DNA of 64,000 nt, from NCBI RefSeq assembly GCF_010468615.1, contig NZ_WUEH01000009.1, positions 87,677-151,676 on the forward strand. The letters run 5' to 3'. Both the position numbers and the translations under genes were made by a program. Below are positions 8,926 to 17,394 of this stretch, piece after piece (position 1 is the stretch's first letter; each line of letters starts with the position of its first letter). The notes below the pieces were generated by a model. It was not told the origin of the DNA, searched no databases, and saw only the letters and a list, made by a program, of their open reading frames with translations. The stretch is from Pseudodesulfovibrio sp. JC047. GTDB taxonomy: Bacteria > Desulfobacterota > Desulfovibrionia > Desulfovibrionales > Desulfovibrionaceae.

Positions 8926-9666
8926 ATGATTATACTGAATACCCTTTCTTTTACATATCCTTCTGGCGGCGATGTCCTGACTGATATCTCTTTGCATATC
9001 CCCCGTGGGGAGCTGGTGGGATTGGTCGGGGCCAACGGAAGTGGCAAGTCCACATTGTTGTCGTTGATAGCCGGTCTCTATGTTCCCACCGGCGGGGCGA
9101 TGACTGTTGCCGATAGAGTGTGTCCGGGAAGCGAAAAATCCATCCGAGCCGTGTGCCGTTTGGTCATGCAGGATGCAGATTTGCAGATTCTTGGCGGGAC
9201 TGTCGAAGAAGATATGCTTATGGGGAGAAAGCGCGACGAGGGCTCGGTGGCCAGGGCCAAGGCCATGGCAGGTCGATTCAACCTTTTGTCGGCATGGGAA
9301 CGCCCTGTTCAGACGTTGTCGTGGGGAATGAAACGGAAGTTGTGTCTGGCAACGGCGCTTTTGGACAACCCGACAATTTTGTTGCTGGACGAGCCGTTGA
9401 GTGGATTGGACTATTCGGGTGTGCGGGAGATGCGCGCCATAATTCAAGAAAATCATCAGGCCGGATTGACACAGATTGTGTCGTCACATGATCTGGAAAG
9501 TTTCATTGATCTGGTCGATTCGCTGGCAGTCCTTGATGCCGGGCGGCTGGTTGATTTCGGTCCCCCGGAATCGGTGCTTGATCGAGTTCGGGACCATGGG
9601 GTCAGACCGCCTCGTTCATGGAGCGTTGATCGATGCATTGGCTCCTGGGATGTGGTGGCTGACTAA
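8926..9666 (+). CDS. ECF-type transporter ATPase (CbiO/NikO/BioM-like)
   Basis: 246 residues. Walker A is GANGSGKST (near residues 35-43), Q-loop VMQDADLQ, Walker B ILLLDEPLSGLD and H-loop SSHD. The signature is degenerate (LSWGMKRKL instead of LSGGQ), common among ECF ATPases. It is fused by a 1-base stop/start overlap to the T-component gene. A TTGACA at 8880 may belong to its promoter, but its -10 is poor. It supplies energy for vitamin or Co/Ni uptake; the substrate is set by an S-component that is not in this locus. Confidence 0.9.
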   Translation: MIILNTLSFTYPSGGDVLTDISLHIPRGELVGLVGANGSGKSTLLSLIAGLYVPTGGAMTVADRVCPGSEKSIRAVCRLVMQDADLQILGGTVEEDMLMGRKRDEGSVARAKAMAGRFNLLSAWERPVQTLSWGMKRKLCLATALLDNPTILLLDEPLSGLDYSGVREMRAIIQENHQAGLTQIVSSHDLESFIDLVDSLAVLDAGRLVDFGPPESVLDRVRDHGVRPPRSWSVDRCIGSWDVVAD

Positions 9667-10376
9667 TGTCCTCTGTTGCCACATATATTCGAGATCTTGA
9701 TCCGCGTTTGAAATTGGGTGTTGCCCTGATACTTGGTCCGGTCCTTTGGAAAGTGGATTTTTCTGCCGTGATCGTGAGCCTTGTCGGTTTGCTTTTTCTT
9801 GTCTGGCCACTGGCGGTGGAACAGCCTGTGGGCGCAAAAATGGTTCGGAGTCTGATGGTTTTTGTCGTGTTTTGGGTGGCGATCAAGATGGTGCTGGATG
9901 CTGTTTCGGGCGTACCTGTGGAATTTATCGTGATGGATGGAGCCCAACTGGGGGCCAGGCTGGTTGCATTGGTCCTGTTGGGATTGTGTCTCGCGTTGTC
10001 CTCATCGTCCCGGGCCATTGGGTTGGCAATTTCTTGGGTACTCCGTCCCTTCATTGGTCGGGAACGGGCCTGGCGGGCCGCATTGTCACTTGCCTTGATG
10101 GTCCATTTTCTTCCGCTGTGTTTGGAAGCTCTCGCCAGAATCAGGGAAGTGGCTTCTCGGCGATGCCTCGGCAGTGGATTCAGGGTGCGCTTCTTGGTTG
10201 TCCCGGCGGCTCTAATGCGGAATTTGAGTCAGAAAACATGGAATCAGACCATGGCCATTGCCTGCCGTGGGTTGGATACTGCGGAAGCGTGGGAAGCGGA
10301 TTTTACGTGGACACTTCGTGAGACCATTACCTTACTGGTATCGGTGTGTCTGATCAGTGGATTGTTTTTTCTTTGA
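9666..10376 (+). CDS. ECF transporter transmembrane (T) component, CbiQ family
   Basis: 236 residues with about five or six hydrophobic segments. The N-terminal DPRLKLGVALILGP is the CbiQ/EcfT hallmark, and RIREVASRRCLGSG near residue 160 corresponds to the coupling-helix motif A-R-(S/G) that docks on the ATPase; a second one, AIACRGLDTAEAW, follows. Its ATG overlaps the stop of the ATPase gene (TAATG), so the two are co-translated. No CbiM, NikM or BioY neighbour is visible. Confidence 0.88.
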   Translation: MSSVATYIRDLDPRLKLGVALILGPVLWKVDFSAVIVSLVGLLFLVWPLAVEQPVGAKMVRSLMVFVVFWVAIKMVLDAVSGVPVEFIVMDGAQLGARLVALVLLGLCLALSSSSRAIGLAISWVLRPFIGRERAWRAALSLALMVHFLPLCLEALARIREVASRRCLGSGFRVRFLVVPAALMRNLSQKTWNQTMAIACRGLDTAEAWEADFTWTLRETITLLVSVCLISGLFFL

Positions 10377-10458
10377 TTGATTGGGGCCGGAATGCTGTGC
10401 GTTTTATGCCGGAGCAGTGTATATTGAAAAAAAAGCTGCGATCTGACGGAGGAAAATC

Positions 10459-11283
10459 ATGGCAGGGATACTCATGCTGTCCACGGAGCAGGCCCGGTCA
10501 TACATGGCTACTCATCAGCCTGATTCCTATACATTACTGGATGTTCGCCAACGCTGGGAATACGAGGAAGAACACCTGCCGGGAGCCACGCATGTCCCTT
10601 TGCCCGAGTTGGTTGATCGGTTGAATCTCATCGAAAAAGGCAAACCAATTTTGGCCTACTGTCGATTTGGAGGTCGGAGCAAGGCCGCTTTGGACCTGCT
10701 TGATGGATTCGGATTTCATAATCTTCATAATGTGGTCGGCGGCATCGCTGAGTGGACCGGGAGAACCGCTTTTGGTCCCATTGATTTGGGATTGATTGCG
10801 TTTTCTGGAGTGGACACCGCTGAACACGTTCTTCGCAAGGCATACGCCATGGAAGATGCCGTGTCTGATTTTTATCAGGAACGGGCGGAGTTGGCTGAAA
10901 CGAGTGAAGAGATGGAACTTTTTCGCGAATTGGCCGGATTTGAAGACCGCCACAAGGCCGTGATAGTGAGACTGCATGATCGGATTGTGGGGCGAACCAT
11001 GGCTATGAATCTGGACAATACCCCGGAATCGGGTGAAGCGATTGTGGAAGGCGGTGTGCCCGTTACGGAGTTTATACGACAATTCCCTGCAGCGTTTGAC
11101 GATATCGATGGCGTTTTGGAACTGGCTATGATGATCGAGGCACAGGCGTTGGACTATTATCTCCGGTGTGCTCGACAGGCCGAATCTTCGACGGTTCGGG
11201 ATGTGCTGCATACTTTAGCCCGGGAAGAAAACGCGCACCTGAAGGTGTTGGGCCGATTTATGGAAAAGCGGATGACGGGGTGA
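10459..11283 (+). CDS. Rhodanese-ferritin-like (rubrerythrin-type) fusion protein
   Basis: 274 residues. Residues 1-105 are a rhodanese domain (LLDVRQRWEYEEEHLPGA) with catalytic Cys68 in the loop CRFGGRS. Residues about 120-274 form a ferritin-like four-helix bundle with di-iron-type carboxylates (EDAVSDFYQE, GFEDRHKA, IEAQALDYY, REENAHLKVL). No C-terminal rubredoxin domain is present. The start ATG follows GGAGG. The fusion suggests sulfane-sulfur handling coupled to peroxide or iron chemistry in an anaerobe. This is inference; the substrate is unknown. Confidence 0.88.
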   Translation: MAGILMLSTEQARSYMATHQPDSYTLLDVRQRWEYEEEHLPGATHVPLPELVDRLNLIEKGKPILAYCRFGGRSKAALDLLDGFGFHNLHNVVGGIAEWTGRTAFGPIDLGLIAFSGVDTAEHVLRKAYAMEDAVSDFYQERAELAETSEEMELFRELAGFEDRHKAVIVRLHDRIVGRTMAMNLDNTPESGEAIVEGGVPVTEFIRQFPAAFDDIDGVLELAMMIEAQALDYYLRCARQAESSTVRDVLHTLAREENAHLKVLGRFMEKRMTG

Positions 11284-11291
11284 ACTCGCGT

Positions 11292-12209
11292 CTATTCAGT
11301 GTTTTCGGATTCGTCAGAGGTGGCTGACGTGAGTGAAGGCATTTCGACGGTGTGTTTGAATCGAAGATTCGGTACAACAATTCCGAAAAGAATCAGGCTC
11401 ATTCCGATAATTTGCAGAAGGACGATTTGTTCGTCGAGCAGCAGGGCCGCTCCGGCCAGAGTCATGACCGGTTCGACGGATGAAAAAATACTGGCATAGG
11501 CGCAGCCGATCTTGTCAATAGCGGCATACAGCAGCGATATTGCCACGAGGCCCGGGATGAGTCCTAGAGCCAGTCCAATCAGGTGTTGTTCCGTCGTTGA
11601 GTGCATCCAGGCTGTAATATCCCCGGATACAGTGAAGGAGATGGCGGCAAAGAACAGGACATAGAGGGTCGCTGTCAAAGCTTTGAGATCTTTCAGGAGG
11701 ACCTGCGTCAAGACGAGATAGGCGGAGAAGGTCGCGGTCGAGCCAAAGGCATACAGCAGTCCCATATGATCCACTTCGCGGAGAAAGGCGTCATAAAAGA
11801 CGAGACAGCATCCCGAGACCACGAGAAGGAGCGAACAGACAACGAGTTTGTTGAGTCGCATTCCCAGGAAAATCACGGAAGCAATGGTCACGATGACTGG
11901 ATAGCCATAGAGGATCAACGAGGCTGTTGATGCCGGAATCGTGGCCAGAGATTTGACGAAAAAAGTCGTCTGTACCCAGTAGACGATGACTCCCAAAAGT
12001 GCACATTTGACGAAACCCTGTCGGGAAATTCGGAAAAGTGATCGATCTTTCAGCAGGATGACCAAAAGGACGAAGAACGCGGCATAGGAGAAGCGGTATT
12101 GCATCATGACCGCACCATCCATGCCCGCAGCATAGCCAAGTTTGACGAGAAGCGGCAAAGCCGCGAACGCTGTCGCAGAGATCAGCGAGAGCAAGAGACC
12201 GTACATCAT
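11292..12209 (-). CDS. EamA/DMT-family membrane transporter
   Basis: 305 residues with ten hydrophobic helices in two EamA repeats (about 5-140 and 150-285). Repeat features are ASLILYGYPVIVTIASVIFLG in the first half and YASIFSSVEPVMTLAGAALLL in the second. The DMT superfamily exports amino acids and other metabolites; the substrate is not predictable. It is 4 bases downstream of tlyA, so it is the last gene of thrC-tlyA-DMT. It converges with the rhodanese fusion gene with an 8-base gap and no clear terminator. Confidence 0.88.
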   Translation of the reverse strand: MMYGLLLSLISATAFAALPLLVKLGYAAGMDGAVMMQYRFSYAAFFVLLVILLKDRSLFRISRQGFVKCALLGVIVYWVQTTFFVKSLATIPASTASLILYGYPVIVTIASVIFLGMRLNKLVVCSLLLVVSGCCLVFYDAFLREVDHMGLLYAFGSTATFSAYLVLTQVLLKDLKALTATLYVLFFAAISFTVSGDITAWMHSTTEQHLIGLALGLIPGLVAISLLYAAIDKIGCAYASIFSSVEPVMTLAGAALLLDEQIVLLQIIGMSLILFGIVVPNLRFKHTVEMPSLTSATSDESENTE

Positions 12210-12213
12210 TGCA

Positions 12214-12960
12214 TTACGCTTTGGCCATATATGCCATGTATTCCTGGTTGCCTTTTGGGCCGAGGATTTTGGATGGGACGACGCCTTTGAGCGTCAGTTC
12301 CAGTTCGGTTTGACAAAATTCAGTGACCATGGTCACGGCTTCCTGTCGCAAGGTTTCATCTCGAACCACGCCTTTATCGGTCTGGCCCGGTCCGACTTCG
12401 AATTGCGGCTTGATAAGTACGACCAGTTCTCCGCCTTGTTTGAGGAATTGGCAGCAGGCCGGAAGGATTTTGGTCAATGAGATAAATGAGACATCCGCGA
12501 CAATGACATCCACGGGTTCCGGGATAAGATCCGGCTCGGCATGGCGGACATTGGTCCGTTCCATGTTGATAACCCGTTCATCCTGTCGCAATTTTTCATG
12601 CAACTGCCCGTAGCCCACGTCGATGGCGTAGACGCGCGTAGCACCGTGTTGGAGGAGACAATCGGTGAAACCGCCGGTTGACGCTCCGGCATCCAGAGCA
12701 ATTACATCTGTGAAATCAAGGGAGAATTCTTCGATGGCCGTGAGGATCTTGTGGGCTCCACGCGAAACAAAACGTGAGTCCTCCGGGACAACGAATTCCG
12801 TTTCAGGAAAGAATTGTTGCCCCGGTTTGTTGACCGGAGTTTTTTGACCCCGGTCCATGTAGTGCACCTTGCCGGCCATGATGAGTCGTTTGGCTTTTTC
12901 CCTGCTTTCCACCACGCCAGAGGAGGCAAGCAGTTGGTCCGCCCGTTGTTTCTTCGCCAT
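12214..12960 (-). CDS. tlyA: TlyA-family rRNA 2'-O-methyltransferase
   Basis: 248 residues. An N-terminal S4 RNA-binding domain (KKQRADQLLASSGVVESREKAKRLI) is followed by an FtsJ/RrmJ Rossmann methyltransferase: SAM motif LDAGASTGGFTDCLLQ, then DVGYGQL and DVSFISLTKILP. TlyA proteins methylate cytidines in 16S and 23S rRNA and were once annotated as haemolysins. It lies 12 bases after thrC and 4 bases before the DMT gene in the same direction. Confidence 0.92.
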   Translation of the reverse strand: MAKKQRADQLLASSGVVESREKAKRLIMAGKVHYMDRGQKTPVNKPGQQFFPETEFVVPEDSRFVSRGAHKILTAIEEFSLDFTDVIALDAGASTGGFTDCLLQHGATRVYAIDVGYGQLHEKLRQDERVINMERTNVRHAEPDLIPEPVDVIVADVSFISLTKILPACCQFLKQGGELVVLIKPQFEVGPGQTDKGVVRDETLRQEAVTMVTEFCQTELELTLKGVVPSKILGPKGNQEYMAYMAKA

Positions 12961-12972
12961 GTCTGTCTCCGA

Positions 12973-14421
12973 TTATTTCTTTTCGAGACCGAGTTTTGCC
13001 ACGACTTTTTCAGCGGTGTTCCGGGTGTATTCTTCCGGGGACAACGCCTTTTTTTCTTCGGGCGAAATGACCAGTTCCGGGGTGTTGGCCAAGGTCATGT
13101 CCGGAGTAATTTCGAATTCGGCAGGGAAGCTGTTGTCAAAGTACATGTTCTGGAAATCCACGAATTTGAGCTGATGGGCAGTGGAATCGAGAATGCAGAG
13201 TTCTTCGGGGGAGACCAGGCCGAGTTCCAACGCGCGTTTGGCGCCAGCAAAGGATTCGCCGCCCTGAGTGCAAGCGATATGGCCGTTTCGGTTGGCCTGG
13301 ATCATGGAATCCATGATTTGTTGTTCCGTGACTTGGAGCACCTGGAAAGCGTCGGAACCACCAATCGCTTCGAATTTTTCGGCAAAATATTGGACGCGAG
13401 GGAACGAAACCGGGTTGCCGATCATGGCTGCCTGCGCCACAGAGGCGGACACGGTTACTGGTTCGTACTGGCGTTCCTTGGGATCGTCTACAGCATAGTA
13501 GCGATAAACCGGATCGGCGTGATGGGATTGGACCCCGAAAATTCGTGGCAGGTCGGAGATGATATCCAATGCATGGAGTTTGAGGAAACCGGCCATGATG
13601 GCGGTGATGTTGCCGGCATTGCCGATGGGCACGAAAATGCATTTGCCTTTCATGTCCCAGTCAAACCACTGGGCGCATTCAAACGCATAGGATTCCTGTC
13701 CGAGGATGCGCCAGGCGTTCTTGGAGTTGAGCAGGGCCACTCGATAATTGTCGGCCAGATGTTCGACGACCTTCATGCAATCGTCGAAGACCCCGGGGAC
13801 TTCGAGCACGACTGCGCCGGACCCAAGCGGTTGGGCGAGCTGTGCCGGAGTGACTTTGCCGTGCGGCAGGATGACAACGGATTTGATGGCACCGCCCACG
13901 TAGGACGCATACAGGGCCGCTGCTGCGGAGGTATCACCGGTGGAGGCGCAGACCGTCAGGATTTGATCCCAGTCATTTTGACGGATCAGTGAACGAAGGT
14001 AGGAAAACCCGCAGGCCATGCCACGATCCTTGAATGAAGCGGATGGGTTTTGACCGTCGTTTTTGTAGGCGGTGGTCAGCCCGGATTCGCTATTTAGAGT
14101 CGGGCTGGATTCGATAACAGGGGTATTCCCTTCACCAAGATAGACGATGTCTTCTTCTTCCAACACTGGGGCCATGAGTTCGTAAAAGCGGAAAATGCCG
14201 CGTAGTGCGGTTTTCTTGGATGCGGCACGGGTGTCGAAAAGAGTTCGCCATTGAGCACCGGATGTCTTTTTCAGCTCGTCGAAGCGGAGGTTGTCGAGCA
14301 GGAAAACACCACCGCAGTTCGGGCAGGTGTAATGCAGTTCATCAGTGGGGAATCGTTTGCCACAACCGAGGCAGAAGTATTCCATATGTCCACGATATGA
14401 GGGAAAAGAATCGGCAGTCAT
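12973..14421 (-). CDS. thrC: Threonine synthase
   Basis: 482 residues. PLP enzyme converting O-phosphohomoserine to threonine. An N-terminal zinc-ribbon (CLGCGKRFP...YTCPNCGG) precedes the fold-type II catalytic domain. The PLP lysine is in NPSASFKDRGMA, the phosphate loop is near IPIGNAGNITA, and VYLGEGNTPVIE and CASTGDTSAAAALYA are also typical. Start ATG 14421 gives MTADSFPSYRGHMEYFCLGCGK; an internal Met at residue 13 is an alternative start. First gene of the thrC-tlyA-DMT operon. Confidence 0.95.
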   Translation of the reverse strand: MTADSFPSYRGHMEYFCLGCGKRFPTDELHYTCPNCGGVFLLDNLRFDELKKTSGAQWRTLFDTRAASKKTALRGIFRFYELMAPVLEEEDIVYLGEGNTPVIESSPTLNSESGLTTAYKNDGQNPSASFKDRGMACGFSYLRSLIRQNDWDQILTVCASTGDTSAAAALYASYVGGAIKSVVILPHGKVTPAQLAQPLGSGAVVLEVPGVFDDCMKVVEHLADNYRVALLNSKNAWRILGQESYAFECAQWFDWDMKGKCIFVPIGNAGNITAIMAGFLKLHALDIISDLPRIFGVQSHHADPVYRYYAVDDPKERQYEPVTVSASVAQAAMIGNPVSFPRVQYFAEKFEAIGGSDAFQVLQVTEQQIMDSMIQANRNGHIACTQGGESFAGAKRALELGLVSPEELCILDSTAHQLKFVDFQNMYFDNSFPAEFEITPDMTLANTPELVISPEEKKALSPEEYTRNTAEKVVAKLGLEKK

Positions 14422-14484
14422 TGGTCCATCCGGTATACATTTTTAAGGTTCATTGATCCGTGCCATTTCAACGGACCACACGTT

Positions 14485-14513
14485 TACCTAAAAGTCCATG
14501 CTGTGCAAGTCAA
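14485..14513 (-). promoter_or_regulatory. Candidate sigma-70 promoter of thrC
   Basis: On the minus strand: TTGACT, 17-bp spacer, TAGGTA, 64 bases before the thrC start. Reasonable match; the -10 is weak. Confidence 0.5.
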
Positions 14514-14538
14514 ATTGTCCATGAATTGCTGTCCGGCA

Positions 14539-14566
14539 TTGACCTTTTTGTCGGGGGACCTATAAA
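14539..14566 (+). promoter_or_regulatory. Sigma-70 promoter of the patatin gene
   Basis: TTGACC (14539-14544), 16-bp spacer, TATAAA (14561-14566). It lies 41 bases before the chosen start at 14608 and is divergent from the thrC promoter. Confidence 0.65.
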
Positions 14567-14607
14567 AAGAGCAGAATGGTCACAATGAAATGAGGAACAG
14601 ATTCTCT

Positions 14608-15480
14608 ATGAAACAGCGAAAAACAGTCTCACTCGTGCTCGGAAGTGGTGGAGCCAGAGGGCTTGCGCACATCGGTATCATCCATTGGCTTGAGGAAAAC
14701 GGGTATGAGATCAAGTCTATCACCGGCTCGTCCATGGGCGCGTTGGTCGGTGGCATGCATGCCATCGGTCAGCTCGATGAGTTTGAGAAATGGGTCCGGG
14801 GCATTACCAAGACAAACATGCTTGCTCTGCTTGATTTTGCCATGGAAAGTAATGGGTTATTCAAGGGAAATCGTATTATTGACACCCTCAAGAATTTGGT
14901 CGGTGAAAAGCTGATTGAGGAAATGGATATTTCCTTTACTGCCGTGGCAACGGATATCGAGTCGGCCAAGGAAGTGTGGATCGACGAGGGACCATTGTTC
15001 GAGGCGATTCGGGCGTCAATTTCATTGCCGCTTTTTTTCACGCCGTACAATTATCACGGCGTTGACCTGATTGATGGCGGAATTCTCAATCCGGTGCCTA
15101 TTGCGCCGACTTTTAGTGATCACACGGATTTGACGATTGCGGTGAATTTGTGTGGTCGGCCTCGGGAAGGACTTGCCTTGCCGGGCGAAGAGGAGGAAGA
15201 AACGTCCATGGTGAGTCAGGCCATTGCCGAATTTACCGGGAAAATCAAATCCTCATTGCCGCATGTCCGCAATGGCGTGAAGGCCCGGAATATCGTGTTG
15301 CAGTCGTTTGATGCCATGCAGGGAACCATTGCCCGACAGAAGATCGCGGCGTATCCGCCGGATCATGTCCTTGATATTCCGAGGAACCTGTGCATGATTC
15401 TCGATTTTGACAAGGCCGTACCATTGATTCAATTCGGCCATGATTTGGCTGCGGAAAAGCTGGCCGGGGTGCTTGAGTAA
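14608..15480 (+). CDS. Patatin-like phospholipase (RssA/NTE family)
   Basis: 290 residues from ATG 14608, which has GAGGA 10 bases upstream; an in-frame ATG at 14590 adds six residues but lacks an SD. It shows the complete patatin catalytic dyad: oxyanion-hole motif GSGGARG (12-18), nucleophile Ser42 in GSSMG, and the Asp of DGG in LIDGGILNPVP. Cytoplasmic, no signal peptide. Family members hydrolyse acyl esters or lysophospholipids; the physiological substrate is unknown. Divergent from thrC and terminated at 15525. Confidence 0.9.
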   Translation: MKQRKTVSLVLGSGGARGLAHIGIIHWLEENGYEIKSITGSSMGALVGGMHAIGQLDEFEKWVRGITKTNMLALLDFAMESNGLFKGNRIIDTLKNLVGEKLIEEMDISFTAVATDIESAKEVWIDEGPLFEAIRASISLPLFFTPYNYHGVDLIDGGILNPVPIAPTFSDHTDLTIAVNLCGRPREGLALPGEEEEETSMVSQAIAEFTGKIKSSLPHVRNGVKARNIVLQSFDAMQGTIARQKIAAYPPDHVLDIPRNLCMILDFDKAVPLIQFGHDLAAEKLAGVLE

Positions 15481-15524
15481 AGAGGCATGTCGGTTCACAG
15501 TTTTTGGGGACGATATACCCATGT

Positions 15525-15570
15525 AAAAAAAGGCTGCCCTGTGTTCAGGGCAGCCTTTTTGTTTTTTTTT
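15525..15570. terminator. Bidirectional terminator
   Basis: AGGCTGCCCT-GTGTTC-AGGGCAGCCT (15531-15556) with TTTTTG and T9 on the right and A7 on the left. It ends both the patatin gene (plus) and the rpsF-to-DUF456 operon (minus). Confidence 0.93.
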
Positions 15571-15577
15571 TGTGTGG

Positions 15578-16075
15578 TCAGGGCCAGATTTTGGGGATGG
15601 AGATCACCACGATGGTTGCGCCAATGGCTGTTTTGACCGTGAATCCCAGGGCCTTGCCAACAAAGGCTCCCTTGGCGGCAAGCAGGGCTTCGGGTCGGGA
15701 TCGACCAGGCATTTCAGCAATCAGGCAGCCGAGATACGCACCGCCAAGCGCACCGATGAGCGCGCCAAGACCAAGAAAGAAGGGAGCACCGAAAATGGCT
15801 CCGGCAATGGCCCCGATGATACCACCGACCGTTCCTCGGGTGGATGCACCATATTTTCCGGCATATCGGGCCTGAAGAATGAATTCCAGGGCTTCAGCCA
15901 CGGCCGCAATGATCGCAATAACAGCGACAAAAGTCCATGTCATGGAGTCTGGGTAAATATATTTCCACAGCGAAATCAGCGCGATGGCGATCCAGTTCGC
16001 AGGCAGGCTGAAAAGCTGCAATGCCTGCGTCACGATCAGGCTGAGGATGAGAAAGACGGCCCAGACATAGTCCAT
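15578..16075 (-). CDS. DUF456 family membrane protein
   Basis: 165 residues with about four hydrophobic segments. The sequence is glycine- and alanine-rich, with GTVGGIIGAIAGAIFG and GLGALIGALGGAYLG, the repeated small-residue pattern of DUF456 proteins. Function is unknown for the family. It starts 8 bases after the phenylacetate-CoA ligase stop and is the last gene before the terminator, so it is transcribed with that gene and probably with dnaB. Confidence 0.8.
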   Translation of the reverse strand: MDYVWAVFLILSLIVTQALQLFSLPANWIAIALISLWKYIYPDSMTWTFVAVIAIIAAVAEALEFILQARYAGKYGASTRGTVGGIIGAIAGAIFGAPFFLGLGALIGALGGAYLGCLIAEMPGRSRPEALLAAKGAFVGKALGFTVKTAIGATIVVISIPKIWP

Positions 16076-16083
16076 GAATGAGG

Positions 16084-17373
16084 CTACTCCGTGTCCCGGT
16101 TGTCGATAACCCGAACGGCTTTCCCGGCGGTTTTTGGAATGGAGTCATGCTGACACAATTCCACGCGCGGGGTGAGCAGGATTTCACTGCACAGTCGTTT
16201 GGCGATTTTCTTCTGCAATCCCTGCAAGACACGCATGTCTTCGACAAAGTATTCATCCTTGATTTCGACCTTAACCTTCATTTGGTCGGACACACCTTCG
16301 CGGACCAATTCGATGAGATAGTTCTGGCCGACTTCCGGCATGGACATGAGGCATTGCTCGATTTGCATGGGATAAATGTTCACCCCTTTCAGGATCATCA
16401 TGTCGTCGGCGCGGCCAGTGATGCGGTCGATACGACGATGGGTACGGCCGCAAGGGCATTGACCGGGGATGAACCGGGTCAAATCCCGGGTTCGATAGCG
16501 GATGATCGGCATTCCTTCGCGTCGAATCGTGGTCATGACCAACTCGCCAATCTCGCCTTCCTCGACATGTTTGCCGGTTTTCGGGTCAATGATTTCAGCG
16601 ATGTATGCGTCTTCCCAAAGGTGCATTCCGGTTTGATGGACACATTCGAAAGCCACACCCGGTCCGTTCATTTCGGACAGACCATATGAGTTATAGGCCT
16701 TGATATGCATCATTTCTTCAATTTTGGCCCGGGCTTCTTCGGTGTGCGGTTCGGCACCGATAAGGGCAATGCGCCACGGCATGTCCTCGGTGTTGAAACC
16801 AGCGGCTTGCACCTGTTGCGCGAAGTACAGCGCGAAAGAGGGGATGATGTGCAGGACAGAGACATTGTGGTCACGAATGAGCTTGATTTGGCGTTTGGTA
16901 TTCCCTGCGCCGGACGGAATAGTAATCATGCCCAGTCGTTCAGACCCATAGTGAATGCCCAGTCCTCCAGTGAAGAGTCCATATCCAGACATGTTTTGCA
17001 AGGTATCGGATTTTCTGCATCCGCAAGCGTACATGGATCGGGCCATGAGTTCGGCCCAGGTGTCCAGGTCCTTTTGGGTATAAAAAATGGCGGTTGGTGT
17101 GCCGGTGGTGCCCGAAGAGGCGTGCATTCTGACATACTCTTCCAAAGGCAATGTCAGCAGACCGTGTGGATACTGGCTTCGAAGATCGTCCTTGGTGGTG
17201 AATGGAAGGGTGGTGATATCGTTGACAGTTCGGATGTCGTCGCAATTGAATTCGGCCAGACGTTTCGCATAAAAAGGCGATTTTTTGGCGTTTTCAATGG
17301 TCTTTTTGAGGCGTTCGACCTGGAGTTGTTCCAGTTCGGCGCGGTCCATGGCCTCTACTGAATCGAAGTACAT
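16084..17373 (-). CDS. Phenylacetate-CoA ligase family (PaaK-type) AMP-forming enzyme
   Basis: 429 residues, the typical PaaK length. AMP-binding motif SSGTTGTPTAIFYT (about 90-103), then LGIHYGSERLGMITIPSGAGNTKRQ, SYGLSEMNGPG, and the C-terminal AMP-binding domain with RTHRRIDRITGRADDMMILKGVNIYP. Such enzymes activate phenylacetate or indoleacetate to the CoA thioester. Anaerobes often use them in indolepyruvate-type aromatic amino-acid breakdown. No iorAB genes are adjacent, so the substrate is inferred from the family only. It follows dnaB by 21 bases. Confidence 0.9.
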   Translation of the reverse strand: MYFDSVEAMDRAELEQLQVERLKKTIENAKKSPFYAKRLAEFNCDDIRTVNDITTLPFTTKDDLRSQYPHGLLTLPLEEYVRMHASSGTTGTPTAIFYTQKDLDTWAELMARSMYACGCRKSDTLQNMSGYGLFTGGLGIHYGSERLGMITIPSGAGNTKRQIKLIRDHNVSVLHIIPSFALYFAQQVQAAGFNTEDMPWRIALIGAEPHTEEARAKIEEMMHIKAYNSYGLSEMNGPGVAFECVHQTGMHLWEDAYIAEIIDPKTGKHVEEGEIGELVMTTIRREGMPIIRYRTRDLTRFIPGQCPCGRTHRRIDRITGRADDMMILKGVNIYPMQIEQCLMSMPEVGQNYLIELVREGVSDQMKVKVEIKDEYFVEDMRVLQGLQKKIAKRLCSEILLTPRVELCQHDSIPKTAGKAVRVIDNRDTE

Positions 17374-17394
17374 GATATTCGCTTGTGCTTGAGG

